From: CAIVVT01 sp963823095
GTDB taxonomy: Bacteria > Acidobacteriota > Terriglobia > Bryobacterales > Bryobacteraceae
Length of the DNA stretch: 64,000 bases
Direction: 5' to 3'
Assembly: GCA_963823095.1 (NCBI GenBank)
Contig: CAWGKI010000049.1
Coordinates: forward strand, 496,001 to 560,000
Position 1 is the first letter of the stretch. Every line of letters begins with the position of its first letter. Shown here one piece after another: positions 44,411 through 55,400 of the stretch. The position numbers and the translations under genes were made by a program. The notes below the pieces were generated by a model. The model ran no database searches. It saw only the letters and a list, made by a program, of their open reading frames with translations, and was not told where the DNA came from.

Positions 44411-47400
44411 CTAGTGATGTCCGTGCGAGGGAAGCGGCGCCGCGCGACAACACCCCGGGTGCCGGAGCTCGGTGCTCGAAGTGATGGCGAGGCTGTGATA
44501 CCAACCGGCCGCGATTGATTCGACGTTCGAGAGAACCATGGGCACAGTCGTCTCGCCGTTGCGATTCTGACCCCAGGCAGCGACTGCTCCGCCTTTTTCG
44601 AGAGCAAGGCCGTAGTTCTGGCCGGCCGCAATCGCGGAAACGTTCGCGAGGCCTGCCGGTGCGGAAGTCTGGCCGTCCAAATCGTAGCCCCAGGACACAA
44701 GCGTTCCGTCACTCTTGAGCGCGAGGCAATGCACGCCGCCCACGGCGATTGCCGCAGCGCCCGAGAGGTCCGCAGGCACGTCCGTCTGGCCATAATCGTT
44801 GGCGCCCCACGCCACGACCGTCCCGTCGTTCCGCAGGGCGAGGGCGGTTTTTCCGTTCGTGGCGACCGCTACGACATTCGAAAGGCCGGCCGGCAGAGCC
44901 AGAAGACTGTTACCGTTCTGGCCCCAGGCAGCGACCGTTCCATCGCTTCTCAGCGCGAGGCTGTAACCCGCTCCGGCCGTAACCGCGACGACATTCGAGA
45001 GCCCCGCGGGCACGGCCGTCTGGCCCAGAGTGTTGTCGCCCCAAGCCGCTACCGTCCCATCCCCCCTCAATGCGAGGCTGTGGACGTCGCCCGCCGCAAT
45101 CGCGACGACGTTCGAGAGGCCCGCGGGCACATTCGATTGCCCGTACGTGTTGTCTCCCCAAGCCACGACCGATCCGTCACTCTTCAACGCCAGACTATGG
45201 GCAGCGCCTCCGGCGACAGCGACGGCCTTCGAGAGGCCCTCCGGCACAGTGGATTGTCCGGAATCGTTTCTGCCCCAGGCCACTGGATACCCGTTTGCCG
45301 CAACGCCTGTGACGTCGCTCGCCTTGTTATTGAGAGAGTTCGAGTCGCCGCCTCCGGAAACCGTGGCTTGGTTCGTCAGGCTCGCCGCCGCATTTGCCGC
45401 CACGGCCACGCGTACCCCGATGGCGGGATAAGCAGCGCCTCCCGTGAGGGCGTCATTGCGCGTGCAGCTATTACCGGCGCAGTTCCAGCCCAGCCCGCTC
45501 ATCGATGTAACGGTCAAGCCCGCCGGTGGATTCTCCGCGACTGTTACCGCACCCCCGCTCGGCGCGCCACCCGGCGCGTTGCTCACTCGCAGCCAGTACA
45601 CGGCGTTGGTCTGTCCCCGCAGGAAGGCGCCAGCGTGCTGCGAAGTGATCGTCAGGTCAGTCGCCGTGGCCGGAACGAAGTTGGCCGTGACTGTCAGGGG
45701 GCTGCCGACCGAGAGGTCTTGCGGATTCTGGAGGCCGATCGACGCTCCGCTAAATCCAGCAAACGCATATCCCGGGGCCGGTGTGGCCAGCATCCGAATA
45801 GAGCGAGCAGAATCGTAGAACCCAGTTGCGGGAGAAATGGAACCTCCGGCTGGAGGGTTCACGACTGTGGTGACGAGGTACTGAGGCTTGAAACTCGCGG
45901 TGTAGATGGCAGCGGAGGTTGGACTGACCGTGTGCGTGAGGGCCCCATGGTCGTTCCAGCCGGTGAATACATACTGCCCGGTGCTGCCTGCCGCAATCGG
46001 CGACGATGAGCCGATAGTGTGCAAAGTGCCGGGCGTCCAACTCAGCAAGAGCGGCTGATCCGTGTAAGAGTTGCCGTCAATGGTCAGTTCAACGGTGTCA
46101 CTTAGGCCGGATGTGGCGATTACAACCTGAATGTTCGGGGACGCGGAGCTCAGCAGCGCCAGACTATGCATCCCGCCTCCGGCGATTGAGGTGACGTTCG
46201 AAAGCCCCGGGGGCACCGTCGACTGTGCCCAGCTGTTGTCACCCCAGGCCAGGATCGTCCCGGCCGTCGTTAAGGCGAGGTTATGGAAGTCACCTGCCGC
46301 GATTGCGAGGACGTTGGCCACTCCTTGCGGCGTGTCCGTCTGTCCGGACGAGTCGAAGCCCCAGGCGAGGACCGTTCCATCGCTCCTCAACGCCAGGCTG
46401 TGAAATGCGCCTGCCGCTATCGCGACAGCACCTGAGAGACTCGCCGGCACGTCTGTCGCGTGGGTCCAACTCGCACCCCAGGCCACTAAGGTTCCATCGC
46501 TCTTCAAGGCGAGGCTATGGTAGTAGCCTGCGGCGATTGAAACGACATTCGACAGGCCCGGCGGCACAGCGGTCTCGCCATCTGAGTTGTAACCCCAGGC
46601 CACGACCGTTCCGTCACTCTTCAACGCGAGGCTATGGGACCTGCCCGCCGCGATCGCGACGACGCCCGACAAGCCGTCAGGCACAGCCACGGCGCCATCG
46701 CTATTATCGCCCCATGCCACAACGGATCCGTCGCTCCTCAGCGCCAGGCTGTGGCCCTCGCCCGCCGCAATCGCCACGACGTTCGAAAGGCCCGCGGGCA
46801 CAGTCGACTGGCCCGACGAGTTGTCACCCCAGGCCACGACGGTGCCGTCGCTCATCAGTGCCAGGCTGTGGAGCCCGCCTGCCGCGATCGAGACGGCGTT
46901 GGCGAGGCCCGAAGGTACCGTCGCTTGCCCAGATTGGTTCATGCCCCAGGCCACCGGATAGCCGTTTGGCGCGATGGCGGTGACATCACTCGCCGTGTTG
47001 TTGCCCGGGTTAGTATCGCCGCCGCCGGATACGGTCGCCTCGTTCGTGAGACTCGCGCCGGTGTTCTGGGCAACGCTGGCCATCGCCATGATTGCGGGGT
47101 ACGAGGCGCCAGCAGCCAGCACGTCGCCGCGGCTGCACGAGTTCACCGTGCAGGTCCATCCATCCCCGAGCATTGCGGTGATTTCCAGTCCGCCAGGCGC
47201 GTTTTCCGTCACCGAGACGATGCCGGACGTTGGCGCGGAACCTGCGTTTTTCGCCCTCAGCAGGTAATAGGCATTGGTTTGCCCTAACTGGAAGGAGCCA
47301 GCATGCGTGGACGTAATTGTCAGGTCCTGCCCACTGGCCATCGGAGAATATCCGAGAAGACCAATGAAGCATAGGACCATCCCGCCGCACGCAGCGGCAG

Positions 47401-47413
47401 CACGGTTCCACAT
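44411..47413 (-). CDS. Secreted DUF11 and RCC1-repeat protein, duplicated module
   Basis: A 1000-residue secreted protein made of a duplicated module. After a signal peptide (residues 1-28) comes a DUF11-like domain (LTITSTHAGSFQLGQTNAYY through SLTNEATVSGGGDTNPGNN). Seven RCC1-like repeats of 39 residues follow (pattern VVAWGDNSSGQSTVPAGLSN then VVAIAAGEGHSLALRSDG). A middle region of about 150 residues with beta repeats (YVFTGWNDHGALTHTVSPTS) leads into a second DUF11-like domain and a second set of seven RCC1-like repeats. Seven repeats make one closed RCC1 propeller, so two propellers are predicted. It is probably an outer-surface or secreted binding protein. The C-terminus (CCRAAPLPSHGHH) matches no sorting signal that I know. 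Confidence 0.88.
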   Translation of the reverse strand: MWNRAAAACGGMVLCFIGLLGYSPMASGQDLTITSTHAGSFQLGQTNAYYLLRAKNAGSAPTSGIVSVTENAPGGLEITAMLGDGWTCTVNSCSRGDVLAAGASYPAIMAMASVAQNTGASLTNEATVSGGGDTNPGNNTASDVTAIAPNGYPVAWGMNQSGQATVPSGLANAVSIAAGGLHSLALMSDGTVVAWGDNSSGQSTVPAGLSNVVAIAAGEGHSLALRSDGSVVAWGDNSDGAVAVPDGLSGVVAIAAGRSHSLALKSDGTVVAWGYNSDGETAVPPGLSNVVSIAAGYYHSLALKSDGTLVAWGASWTHATDVPASLSGAVAIAAGAFHSLALRSDGTVLAWGFDSSGQTDTPQGVANVLAIAAGDFHNLALTTAGTILAWGDNSWAQSTVPPGLSNVTSIAGGGMHSLALLSSASPNIQVVIATSGLSDTVELTIDGNSYTDQPLLLSWTPGTLHTIGSSSPIAAGSTGQYVFTGWNDHGALTHTVSPTSAAIYTASFKPQYLVTTVVNPPAGGSISPATGFYDSARSIRMLATPAPGYAFAGFSGASIGLQNPQDLSVGSPLTVTANFVPATATDLTITSQHAGAFLRGQTNAVYWLRVSNAPGGAPSGGAVTVAENPPAGLTVTSMSGLGWNCAGNSCTRNDALTGGAAYPAIGVRVAVAANAAASLTNQATVSGGGDSNSLNNKASDVTGVAANGYPVAWGRNDSGQSTVPEGLSKAVAVAGGAAHSLALKSDGSVVAWGDNTYGQSNVPAGLSNVVAIAAGDVHSLALRGDGTVAAWGDNTLGQTAVPAGLSNVVAVTAGAGYSLALRSDGTVAAWGQNGNSLLALPAGLSNVVAVATNGKTALALRNDGTVVAWGANDYGQTDVPADLSGAAAIAVGGVHCLALKSDGTLVSWGYDLDGQTSAPAGLANVSAIAAGQNYGLALEKGGAVAAWGQNRNGETTVPMVLSNVESIAAGWYHSLAITSSTELRHPGCCRAAPLPSHGHH

Positions 47414-47747
47414 GACACCCCTCCCCCAGCCATTCTCACTGCGTGCGGAGATCCCGGAAACCGCGCGAGCGCTTCCGGCGCGGGTTAAGCGCCGTGAACC
47501 GCGCTCGGATTCCAGGATGGCGTCGAATACCCTATCCGTTGATCCGGGCCATTGCCGAATATGGGTTGGCGATCCTCCTGCCTCCAGGCCTACGCATTAG
47601 GAAGATGCTAGCGCGCATCGGCGGCTGGCATATTGCGCTTCAGCAATGTCCACTCGATGAATAGAGTTTCGCCGCCATCGCTTGAGGGGGCATGGCGAAT
47701 CCGGTCTGCTTGCGAAGCGCAGTTACCGTTGGGTATGCTCTGCGCGC
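47414..47747. other. Intergenic region, no gene seen
   Basis: This 334-bp gap between argJ and the RCC1-repeat gene (both minus strand) holds no coding frame, repeat copy or RNA gene that I can support. It should contain the promoter of the RCC1-repeat gene. Confidence 0.45.
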
Positions 47748-48914
47748 TCAGGTGCGATAGCTTGCGTTGATAGTGATGTAGTCGTGCGTCAGGTCGCACG
47801 TCCAGAAGGTCGCCGTTCCAGGACCCTTTTCACCCAGCAGGACGCGGATGGCGCAGTCCGGCTCGTCGAGCTTTTTGGATAGCGCCAACTCGTCGTACTC
47901 GGCCGCGAGGCCTTTGCGGCAGACGCGCACGCCCTGCAGCCAGACGTCGGTCTTCGCGGGATCGAACTCCACGCCGGCATAGCCCGCCGCACACAGGATG
48001 CGGCCCCAGTTGGGGTCCGAGCCGGCAATGGCCGTCTTGGTGAGATTGGAGTTGGCGATAGCGCGTCCGACCTTTGCAGCGTCGGCGTCGTTGCGCGCGC
48101 CTTCGATGCGGATCTCGATGAGCTTCTTCGCGCCCTCGCCGTCGCGAGCGATCTGTTTCGCGAGAGACTGACAGACTTCGTTCAAAGCCGATTGAAACGG
48201 CGCGCGATTCTTCGGACCGATCTTCACGCCTGACGCGCCGTTGGCCAGCACCAACAGCGTGTCGTTCGTGCTCATGTCGCCATCGACCGTCAAGCGGTTG
48301 TAGCTGGTTGCGACGGCTGCGCGCAGGGCTTTGTTCAAGTCTCCAGGAGAGATCGCCGCATCGGTCAGAACATAGGCGAGCGTGGTGGCCATGTTCGGGC
48401 AGATCATGCCAGAGCCCTTGGTCATGCCTGCGATGCGGAAGCCGCCAGCTTCGACGACGGCCGTCTTGCGCACGGTGTCGGTGGTGAGAATGGCGTCGGC
48501 GGCGTCGGTGAAACGCTCGGTTGAGAGTCCTTCGATCAGAGCGGGCAGGGCGTTGACGATCAGCGCTGGATCGAGTTCGAGGCCGATCACCCCGGTCGAG
48601 GATGGCAGAACTTGCGTGGCCGGGATCTTTAACAGCTTGGCCGCAACACGACTGGTGGCCAGCGCGACCTTGTCGCCGGTGCGCGTGGCGCAGTTGGCGT
48701 TGCCAGCGTTCACCAGGATGGCGCGCGCCCGGCCGCCAGTGGCGTCCAGGTTCTTGCGGCCGAGTTTCACCGGCGCGGCCTTCACTTTGTTGGTGGTGAA
48801 GACCGCCGCGGCTGAGGCCTCGGTATCGGACACGATCAGGGCCAGGTCCGGCTTCTCAGCCTTGCGAATACCGGCGTACAAGGCGGAATAGCGAAACCCT
48901 TCAGGCAAATTCAC
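47748..48914 (-). CDS. argJ: Bifunctional glutamate N-acetyltransferase / ornithine acetyltransferase
   Basis: A 388-residue ArgJ, which moves the acetyl group from N-acetylornithine to glutamate and can also use acetyl-CoA. The self-cleavage and nucleophile region is MTKGSGMICPNMATTLAYVL, cleaved before the Thr of the MAT motif. Other family motifs are AILVNAGNANCATRTGD and SYNRLTVDGDMSTNDTLLVL. Length is normal. It lies 7 kb from argF-argG-argH-argR, so the arginine genes are split over two sites in the window; argB, argC and argD are not here. A 99-bp repeat element lies just upstream of its start. Confidence 0.96.
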   Translation of the reverse strand: MNLPEGFRYSALYAGIRKAEKPDLALIVSDTEASAAAVFTTNKVKAAPVKLGRKNLDATGGRARAILVNAGNANCATRTGDKVALATSRVAAKLLKIPATQVLPSSTGVIGLELDPALIVNALPALIEGLSTERFTDAADAILTTDTVRKTAVVEAGGFRIAGMTKGSGMICPNMATTLAYVLTDAAISPGDLNKALRAAVATSYNRLTVDGDMSTNDTLLVLANGASGVKIGPKNRAPFQSALNEVCQSLAKQIARDGEGAKKLIEIRIEGARNDADAAKVGRAIANSNLTKTAIAGSDPNWGRILCAAGYAGVEFDPAKTDVWLQGVRVCRKGLAAEYDELALSKKLDEPDCAIRVLLGEKGPGTATFWTCDLTHDYITINASYRT

Positions 48915-48950
48915 TTCGATCTCTCTCCTTCAAGACGGCGGGCCATCGCG

Positions 48951-49049
48951 TTGTGGCGCACGCTTTAGCGTGCCGTGGCGGCATTCATGCCGCCATTGTC
49001 CGGACGTCGACATGAATGTCGACGCAGCACGCTAAAGCGTGCGACACAA
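48951..49049. repeat. 99-bp nested-palindrome element, copy B
   Basis: The element starts TTGTGGCGCACGCTTTAGCG and ends GCACGCTAAAGCGTGCGACACAA-like, so its ends pair. Inside are GGCGGCATTCATGCCGCC and GTCGACATGAATGTCGAC, each an inverted repeat. It has the same length and ends as copy A at 29986. It lies between the fmt end and the argJ start. Confidence 0.8.
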
Positions 49050-49067
49050 CCAGGCTCCGTTGCTCAG

Positions 49068-50019
49068 TTATGGATGCACTCCCAGCATATCGTCGCCGGA
49101 GAGCCGCATGCCGTTCAGAAATGCCTCGGCGGGCACTCGCTTGCGGCCCTCGACCTGGACTTCCAACAATTCGAGGACGCCTCCGCCGGTGCCGGCGAGT
49201 AAGCGTTTGCCGACAGCGTGCACCATGCCTGGCGGCAGAGCTTCGCCGACCATCCACTCGGTGGAAGGCACGGGGCGGCATTTCCAAATGTTGAAGCGTT
49301 GGCCTCGAAACGAGGTCCAGGCGCCCGGCCACGGCAGGAAGCCACGTGCGCGGTAGCAGATCTCGCGAGCCGTGCGATGCCAGTCGATCAGGCCGTCTTC
49401 CTTGCGCAAAATGCGCGCCACCGTCACCTCGGAATCGACCTGAGGCGCTCGCGGGCAAGCGCCTTTTTCGAGCAGGTCCAGAGTTGCGGTGAGCAGACTA
49501 GCGCCCATTTGCGAGAGGCGCGAGCTTAACCCCAGAGAGTTTTCCTCGCTGCCGATTTCGGTCGCCGTCTGCAACAGGATGTCGCCGGTGTCGAGCCCGG
49601 CATCGATCATCATGGTCGTCACGCCAGTCGTCGTGTCGCCCGAGGCGATCGACCATTGGATCGGCGCGGCGCCACGCCAGCGCGGGAGCAGCGAGGCATG
49701 CACGTTGACGATGCCCAGACGGGGCAGGTCGATGATCGCTTGGGGAACGATCTGTCCGTAGCCAACGATCACCATGACGTCGGCGCCGAAGTCGGCGAGC
49801 TCGGCAACCACCTCGGGACGGCGCACGCGTTCGGGCTGGAAGACCAAGAGCCCCGAGTGCAGAGCGGCGATCTTCACGGGCGATAGCGCCAAGTTCCTGG
49901 CCGCGGCCCTTGGGACGATCCGGCTGTGTGTAGACCGCGGCTACTTCGTGCCCAGCGGCGACGATGGCTTCAAGAGTGGGGACGGCGAACTGCGGGGTGC
50001 CTAGAAAAACTACCTTCAT
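49068..50019 (-). CDS. fmt: Methionyl-tRNA formyltransferase (apparent frameshift)
   Basis: Methionyl-tRNA formyltransferase, which formylates the initiator tRNA. The first 45 residues (KVVFLGTPQFAVPTLEAIVA, then YTQPDRPKGRGQEL) are in one frame. The rest (LSPVKIAALHS onward) is in the next, with the catalytic motifs LGIVNVHASLLPRWRGAAPI and MIDAGLDTGDILLQ. One extra T in GAACTTGGCGC (about 49900-49904) explains the break; correction gives 316 residues, the normal size. The ATG at 50019 is the start; a TTG two codons earlier is possible. It is the third gene of aroC-def-fmt. Loss of fmt would be severely deleterious, so a sequence error is more likely. Confidence 0.93.
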
Positions 50020-50032
50020 CGACAAACGAAGG

Positions 50033-50563
50033 TTACCACTCGTTGGCTTTCGCCAGCTTGCGGATCTTGCGCTTGATCAGGTCGCGCTTCAGCATGCTGA
50101 CGTGGCTGATGAACAGAATCCCGTTCAAGTGGTCGATCTCGTGCTGCATCGCGCGCGCCAGCAACTCCTCGGCTTCAAGTTCGAAGAACTCGCCGTCGAC
50201 GTTTTGGGCGCGCACACGCACTTTCATCGCACGCGTCACGTCCTCGCGGAAACCGGGGATGGAGAGGCAGCCCTCTTCGCCCACCTGGCGGCCATGCTTT
50301 TCGAGGATCTCAGGGTTGATGAGCACCACGCGAGCCAACGGGTCCTCTCCTGCGGAGGGGTCGATCACGGCCAGGCGTTGGGAGAGGGCGATCTGCGGCG
50401 CCGCGAGACCGAGCCCCTTGGCGGCATACATCGTCTCGAACATGCTGTCCACCAGGTCGCGCAGCTCGCTCGTACCGAATTCGGTCACGGGCTGAGCCGG
50501 CCTTTCCAGGACGGGGTCGCCGTATTTGACGATTTTATAGATGGTCGCCGTTTTGCTGCCCAC
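50033..50563 (-). CDS. def: Peptide deformylase
   Basis: A 176-residue peptide deformylase that removes the N-formyl group from new proteins. The three metal-site motifs are complete: GLGLAAPQI, EEGCLSIPG with the Cys ligand, and QHEIDHLNG with two His ligands and the catalytic Glu. The start is a GTG at 50563 with AAAGGAA upstream, directly following the aroC stop codon. It is paired with fmt downstream, the common def-fmt arrangement that links formylation with deformylation. Confidence 0.96.
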   Translation of the reverse strand: MGSKTATIYKIVKYGDPVLERPAQPVTEFGTSELRDLVDSMFETMYAAKGLGLAAPQIALSQRLAVIDPSAGEDPLARVVLINPEILEKHGRQVGEEGCLSIPGFREDVTRAMKVRVRAQNVDGEFFELEAEELLARAMQHEIDHLNGILFISHVSMLKRDLIKRKIRKLAKANEW

Positions 50564-51736
50564 TCAGAATTCCTTTATCTGTTGGATGTAACCGTCGAAA
50601 TTCCGTCGCGACTCTCTGAGGCTATCCCCTCCAAATTTATCAAGAAAGCTTTGCGCGAGCACCAGCGCCACCATCGCTTCGCCGATGACGCCTGCCGCGG
50701 GAAGTACGCACACGTCGCTGCGTTCGTATGCCCCAAGAGCGGGCTCCTTGGTCTGCATGTCCACGCTTTCCAAAGGCTTACGGAGAGTTGAGATAGGCTT
50801 GATCAGACCTTTGATGACGATATCCTGGCCGTTCGTGATGCCTCCCTCAAGGCCGCCGGCCTTGTTCGAGCCGCGCGTGAACTCCTGGCGTTCCCGGCTG
50901 TAACCGATGGTGTCCTGCACTTTGGAGCCGAAATAGGCCGCAGCTTCGTCCGCGTAGCCAATGAAAACGCCTTTCACGGCCTGGATCGACATGATGGCCT
51001 GCGCGAGCCTTCCGTCCAGGCGCGTGTCCCAAGAAATGTGCGATCCCAGTCCGATCGGCACGCCGTGCGCCCGTACTTCGAAAATCCCGCCCACGGTGTC
51101 GCCGGTGCGATAGGCCTCGTCCACTACAGCCTTCATGCGGTCTTCCGCAGCGGCATCCACACAGCCCAACAGTACGGGGTCCTTGTGGGAGAGAACCTCG
51201 ATCTCGGCCCATTCCACTTCACGTTCGAGCCGGGCCGAGCCGGCCTGGACGACGTGGCTGAGGACCTCGACGCCGAACTGCCGCAGGAACTGCTTGGCGA
51301 GGGCTCCGGCGGCGACGCGGGCCGTAGTTTCGCGGGCGCTCGCGCGCTCCAGGATGTAGCGGGCGTCTGTGAAATCGTACTTGATGGCGCCAGCGAGATC
51401 CGCATGGCCGGGGCGCGGGCGCGTGAGCGGTTTCTTCTTCGAATCGCTGTCGGCAACAACCTCAACGGGAAGGACTTCGGTCCAGTTCTTCCAGTCGTGA
51501 TTGCGGACGATCATCGCCACCGGAGAGCCAATGGTCTGAGAGTGTCGTACCCCAGAGACGATCTCGACCTGGTCGGTTTCGATCTTCATCCGTCCGCCTC
51601 GGCCGAAGCCTTGCTGGCGGCGCCAAAGTTCACGATTGGCCTCGGCTACCGAGATGGGGACCCCCGAGGGAAGACCCGTCAGAGTCGCGACGAGACATTC
51701 GCCGTGAGACTCGCCGGCAGTTTCAAATCGTAACAT
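50564..51736 (-). CDS. aroC: Chorismate synthase
   Basis: A 390-residue chorismate synthase, the last step of the shikimate pathway (5-enolpyruvylshikimate-3-phosphate to chorismate, FMN dependent). Signatures are FETAGESHGECLVATLTGLP at the N-terminus, GRGGRMKIETDQVEIVSGVR, RPGHADLAGAIKYDFTDARY and GSKVQDTIGYSRERQEFTRG, then NKAGGLEGGITNGQDIVIKG. Length is normal. It is the first gene of aroC-def-fmt; its stop codon touches the GTG start of def. Confidence 0.97.
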   Translation of the reverse strand: MLRFETAGESHGECLVATLTGLPSGVPISVAEANRELWRRQQGFGRGGRMKIETDQVEIVSGVRHSQTIGSPVAMIVRNHDWKNWTEVLPVEVVADSDSKKKPLTRPRPGHADLAGAIKYDFTDARYILERASARETTARVAAGALAKQFLRQFGVEVLSHVVQAGSARLEREVEWAEIEVLSHKDPVLLGCVDAAAEDRMKAVVDEAYRTGDTVGGIFEVRAHGVPIGLGSHISWDTRLDGRLAQAIMSIQAVKGVFIGYADEAAAYFGSKVQDTIGYSRERQEFTRGSNKAGGLEGGITNGQDIVIKGLIKPISTLRKPLESVDMQTKEPALGAYERSDVCVLPAAGVIGEAMVALVLAQSFLDKFGGDSLRESRRNFDGYIQQIKEF

Positions 51737-52492
51737 GGGGGATCACCTACTATCCTACGGGAGTCGTATAGATCCAGCAACTTACGGTGCGCTACGAGGG
51801 GCGGTCCTCCAGGACCGCGTGGGCCTGCCCTCAACCGGCTCACGAACCATCGCTGGAGCGGCACCGCGGCGGCTCACGACAGGTGCGCGATTCGCCGCCA
51901 TAGAATCGAGATGAAAGGGTGAGGCACCACCTTGAAGTGCTGTCTCGCCGGACCGCGTTCGCCCGAACCTCAACTATCGACTGGGTTTACGCCGCCGGAC
52001 TGGGGTTGGCACAGCCGTCTGCCATCCCAAACCAGTGGGTCCCGGTGTTCGGACCGGCGTCCTGTAAGTCTATTAAAATAAACATAATCTACGCAGAACC
52101 AGCGCTTAATCGGTAACATGAGGGGTCGAGCTTCGAAGAGGTTTTAGATTGCGGATATTTGGATGTGTTGTAACCGCATCTTTACCTTGATGGGCTACCA
52201 TACCTGTAGGCGCTTGAGGTTAGTCATCAGACGCAATAGCAATGTGCGATCAATCCGCCGGTTCGATCTGGCGGTTGTGTGGGCGGTTTGTTTTAGGGGT
52301 GGCAGTGTCCAAGATCACGAGCCGAGCTAGGGATCTCGCGACCGCGCCATCTTCAACTCTCAACTTTCGTGGTTCACGACTTCTTTCGCATAGCCCGTTC
52401 GCGGATCGACGCTCGCCATGCAGCGAGCGTTGGGCCGGCGACGGCATCCGGACGGGCGATGCCGGCTTTCAATTCCATCAAAAGGTAGGATT
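51737..52492. other. Long intergenic region, no gene seen
   Basis: These 756 bp lie between the divergent aroC and TonB receptor genes. I see no coding frame with support. There is a hairpin GCGGTCCT/AGGACCGC at 51801-51818. An AT-rich patch lies near 52066-52086. A further hairpin with arms CGGCATC and GATGCCG lies near 52442-52465 in the leader of the receptor gene. A promoter for the receptor should be here but cannot be placed. Confidence 0.45.
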
Positions 52493-55400
52493 ATGCTCAG
52501 GCAAATCTGTTGTCTCTTGTTGTGTATAGTTTTCGCCGTAGCGCTCCTTCCGGCACAGAACAGCGCCGGCAATGGATCGGTGAGCGGCGTGGTACAGGAC
52601 GCGACCGGCGCCATCATTCCAGGCGCCAAGGTGATCGTCGCGAATGTGGACAAAGGCATTCGCCGCGAACTCGAATCGAATGGATCGGGGCTGTTCAGTG
52701 CCCCCGCTCTAGTGCCTTCCACCGGCTACAGCCTGACGGTGTCCAAGCAGGGTTTCGCCACCTATAACGTGAGCGACTTCCAGGTGACCGTCGGAGGCAG
52801 CGTGGATTTCAAGGTCATGATGCAGGTTGCCGGCAGCGCCACTCAGGTGGAAGTGACCGCGACCGCGCCCGTGATCGAAGAAACCAAGAGCGGCGTCACC
52901 GACGTCGTCAACCAAGGCCAGATCGATGGTTTGCCGATCAACGGACGCCGTGCGGATACTTTCGCGCTCCTGACGCCCGCCGTCGTTCCCGACGGCACCT
53001 TCGGACTGATCAGCTTCCGCGGCATCTCCTCGGGTAACGCCTTCCTCACCGACGGCAACTACACCACAAACAGTTTCTACATGGAGAATGCCGGCCGTAC
53101 GCGCATTACGACCCAGATCTCGCAGGACGCCGTGCAGGAATTCCAGGTTCTCTCCGACGGTTACTCGGCCGAATTCGGCCGCGCGATGGGCGGCATCATC
53201 AATACCGTCACCCGCAGCGGATCCAACGCTTATCACGGCACGGGCTATGAGTTCTTCCGCAACCGCACGCTGAATGCGCCGGACCGCTACGCTCCCTATT
53301 CGGTTCGCAATCCTCCGGAGTGGCGCCACCAGGCGGGCGGAAGCCTCGGCGGGCCGATCAAGGAAAACAAGTTGTTTTTCTTCTCGAACTTTGAGTTGGT
53401 GAAGCGGAACTTCCCCGGCTTGAACCGCATCACGAGCCCCCAGATTGCCGACGCGACGGGCAGTAAAGTCAATCCGGCTAACTGCAAGGCGCCCGCCACG
53501 GCGGCCCAGTGCGCAGCGGCCACTTCGTTCATTCAGAAACAGATGGACGTATTGGTCCCGCGCACGGTCAGTTCCTACATGGGGTTTGCCAAGTTGGACT
53601 ACCGTCCGAACGACCGCAACACCTTCAGCTTCGACGCCAACGCCATGCACTGGCGGTCTCCTTATGGCATTCAGACCCAGGCCGTTCTCACCAACGGAAA
53701 CATGATCGGCGGCAACGGCAATTCGACTGTCGAGACGCGCTACGGGAAAGCCGACTGGACCTGGATTACGTCGCCTAGCAGCTTGAACGACCTGCGCTTC
53801 GGTTGGTTTAAGGACCGGCTCTCCGATCCGGCCGCTTCCGACCTGTGGCCATCCACGGGCGCGCTCGCGATTTCGGTCGCCGGTGCCGCGGTGGGCGCCG
53901 CGTCGGCCTATCCCCGCACGCAGCCTAGCGAGCAGCGCTTCCAAATCAGCGACAATTACAGCCTGACCAAGGGATCCCATTCGTTCAAGGTCGGCATCGA
54001 CTTCTCGACCACCGAGGACTACATTAACCAGATCTACAACGCGGCCGGCTCGTATTCTTACTCGACGCTTACCGCGTTTGCCCAGGACTTCACGGGGAAC
54101 ACAACCGGTCTGCGCAGCTACAGCAGCTTCTCGCAGACCTTCGGCAATCCGATCCAGGATTTCCGCACGACGGAAGTGAACCTCTATGTCCAGGACACCT
54201 GGAAGCTGAGCCGCAAGGCCACTTTGAATTACGGCGTCCGCTGGGAGAAGGCCCTCCTGCCGCAGCCCACCATGTCCGATCCGAACTACCCGCAGACCAG
54301 CAGGATTCCATCGCCCGACAAGAACTTCGCCCCTCGTCTCAGCCTGGCCTACTCGCTGGACGACAAGACGGTCATCCGCGTCGGCGGCGGTCTGTTCTAC
54401 GCACCGTTCGTCGGCAACGGCCTCGACACGCTGTTCCTGGGTAACGGAATTTACCAGACCAGCATTTCAGTGAACAGCACGTCGACGGGTGCGCCCGTAT
54501 TCCCCAATCCGGTCGCCTCGGTCAACACGGTGCCCGCAGGTACGAAGAACATCACTTTCGCTTCGCCGAACTTCCACAATCCGTACACCGAGCAGGCGAC
54601 GCTGGCCATCCAGCGCCAGGTCGGCCGGGATACGGATGTCACGGCGAGCTACATATTCAGCCACGGCGTCGGACTCATCACTTCCCGCGATCTGGATCTG
54701 GGAGCGCCGACCACGACGCAGACCTACACCATTCAGGACGCCAGCAAGACCAACGTGGGCACGTATATCACGCCGATCTGGACCTCCGCGTCGAAGATCG
54801 ATACACGCTACGGCCGCATTTACCAGGTGGAAAACGGCGGCAACTCTTCCTATAACGCCTTGGCGCTGCAGTTCCGCAAGCGCATGTCGCACGGGCTCAC
54901 TCTGCAGGGTTCTTACACCTGGTCGCACGCCATCGACGATGCCCAGCAGTCCGGCGCCTCGAACACCATCGCCTATGCCCAGTCGAATATGTTGAACGGC
55001 AATTACTCGGCCGACAGAGGCAGTTCCGGCACCGACCAGCGGCATCGCGCCACGATCAACTGGCTCTGGGCGCCCAGGTTCACCAAGAGCACCTCCTGGG
55101 CCTCGCGCTACCTGGTGAACGGATGGGAACTCTCCTCCATCACCACCATGGCGTCGAGCCAGCCCGCGACTGCTTTTGTCAGCATCAGCGGACAGCAGTT
55201 CACTGGCGTCACCTTCTACGGCGGCAACACGACCCTCAATGGTTCTGGCGGATGGGGCCGCGTGCCCTTCTGGCCGGTGAACAGCCTGAATATCGACAAA
55301 ATGTATAAAGTCGATGCGCGTCTTACCCGCAATCTGCCCTTCACCGAAAAAGTCACCGGCATGTTGATGTTTGAGGCGTTCAACGCCTTCAACACGCAGT

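Noticed and set aside
51919..52116. 65-codon frame in the aroC to TonB receptor gap
   Set aside because: No ribosome-binding site, no domain, and composition unlike neighbouring genes.
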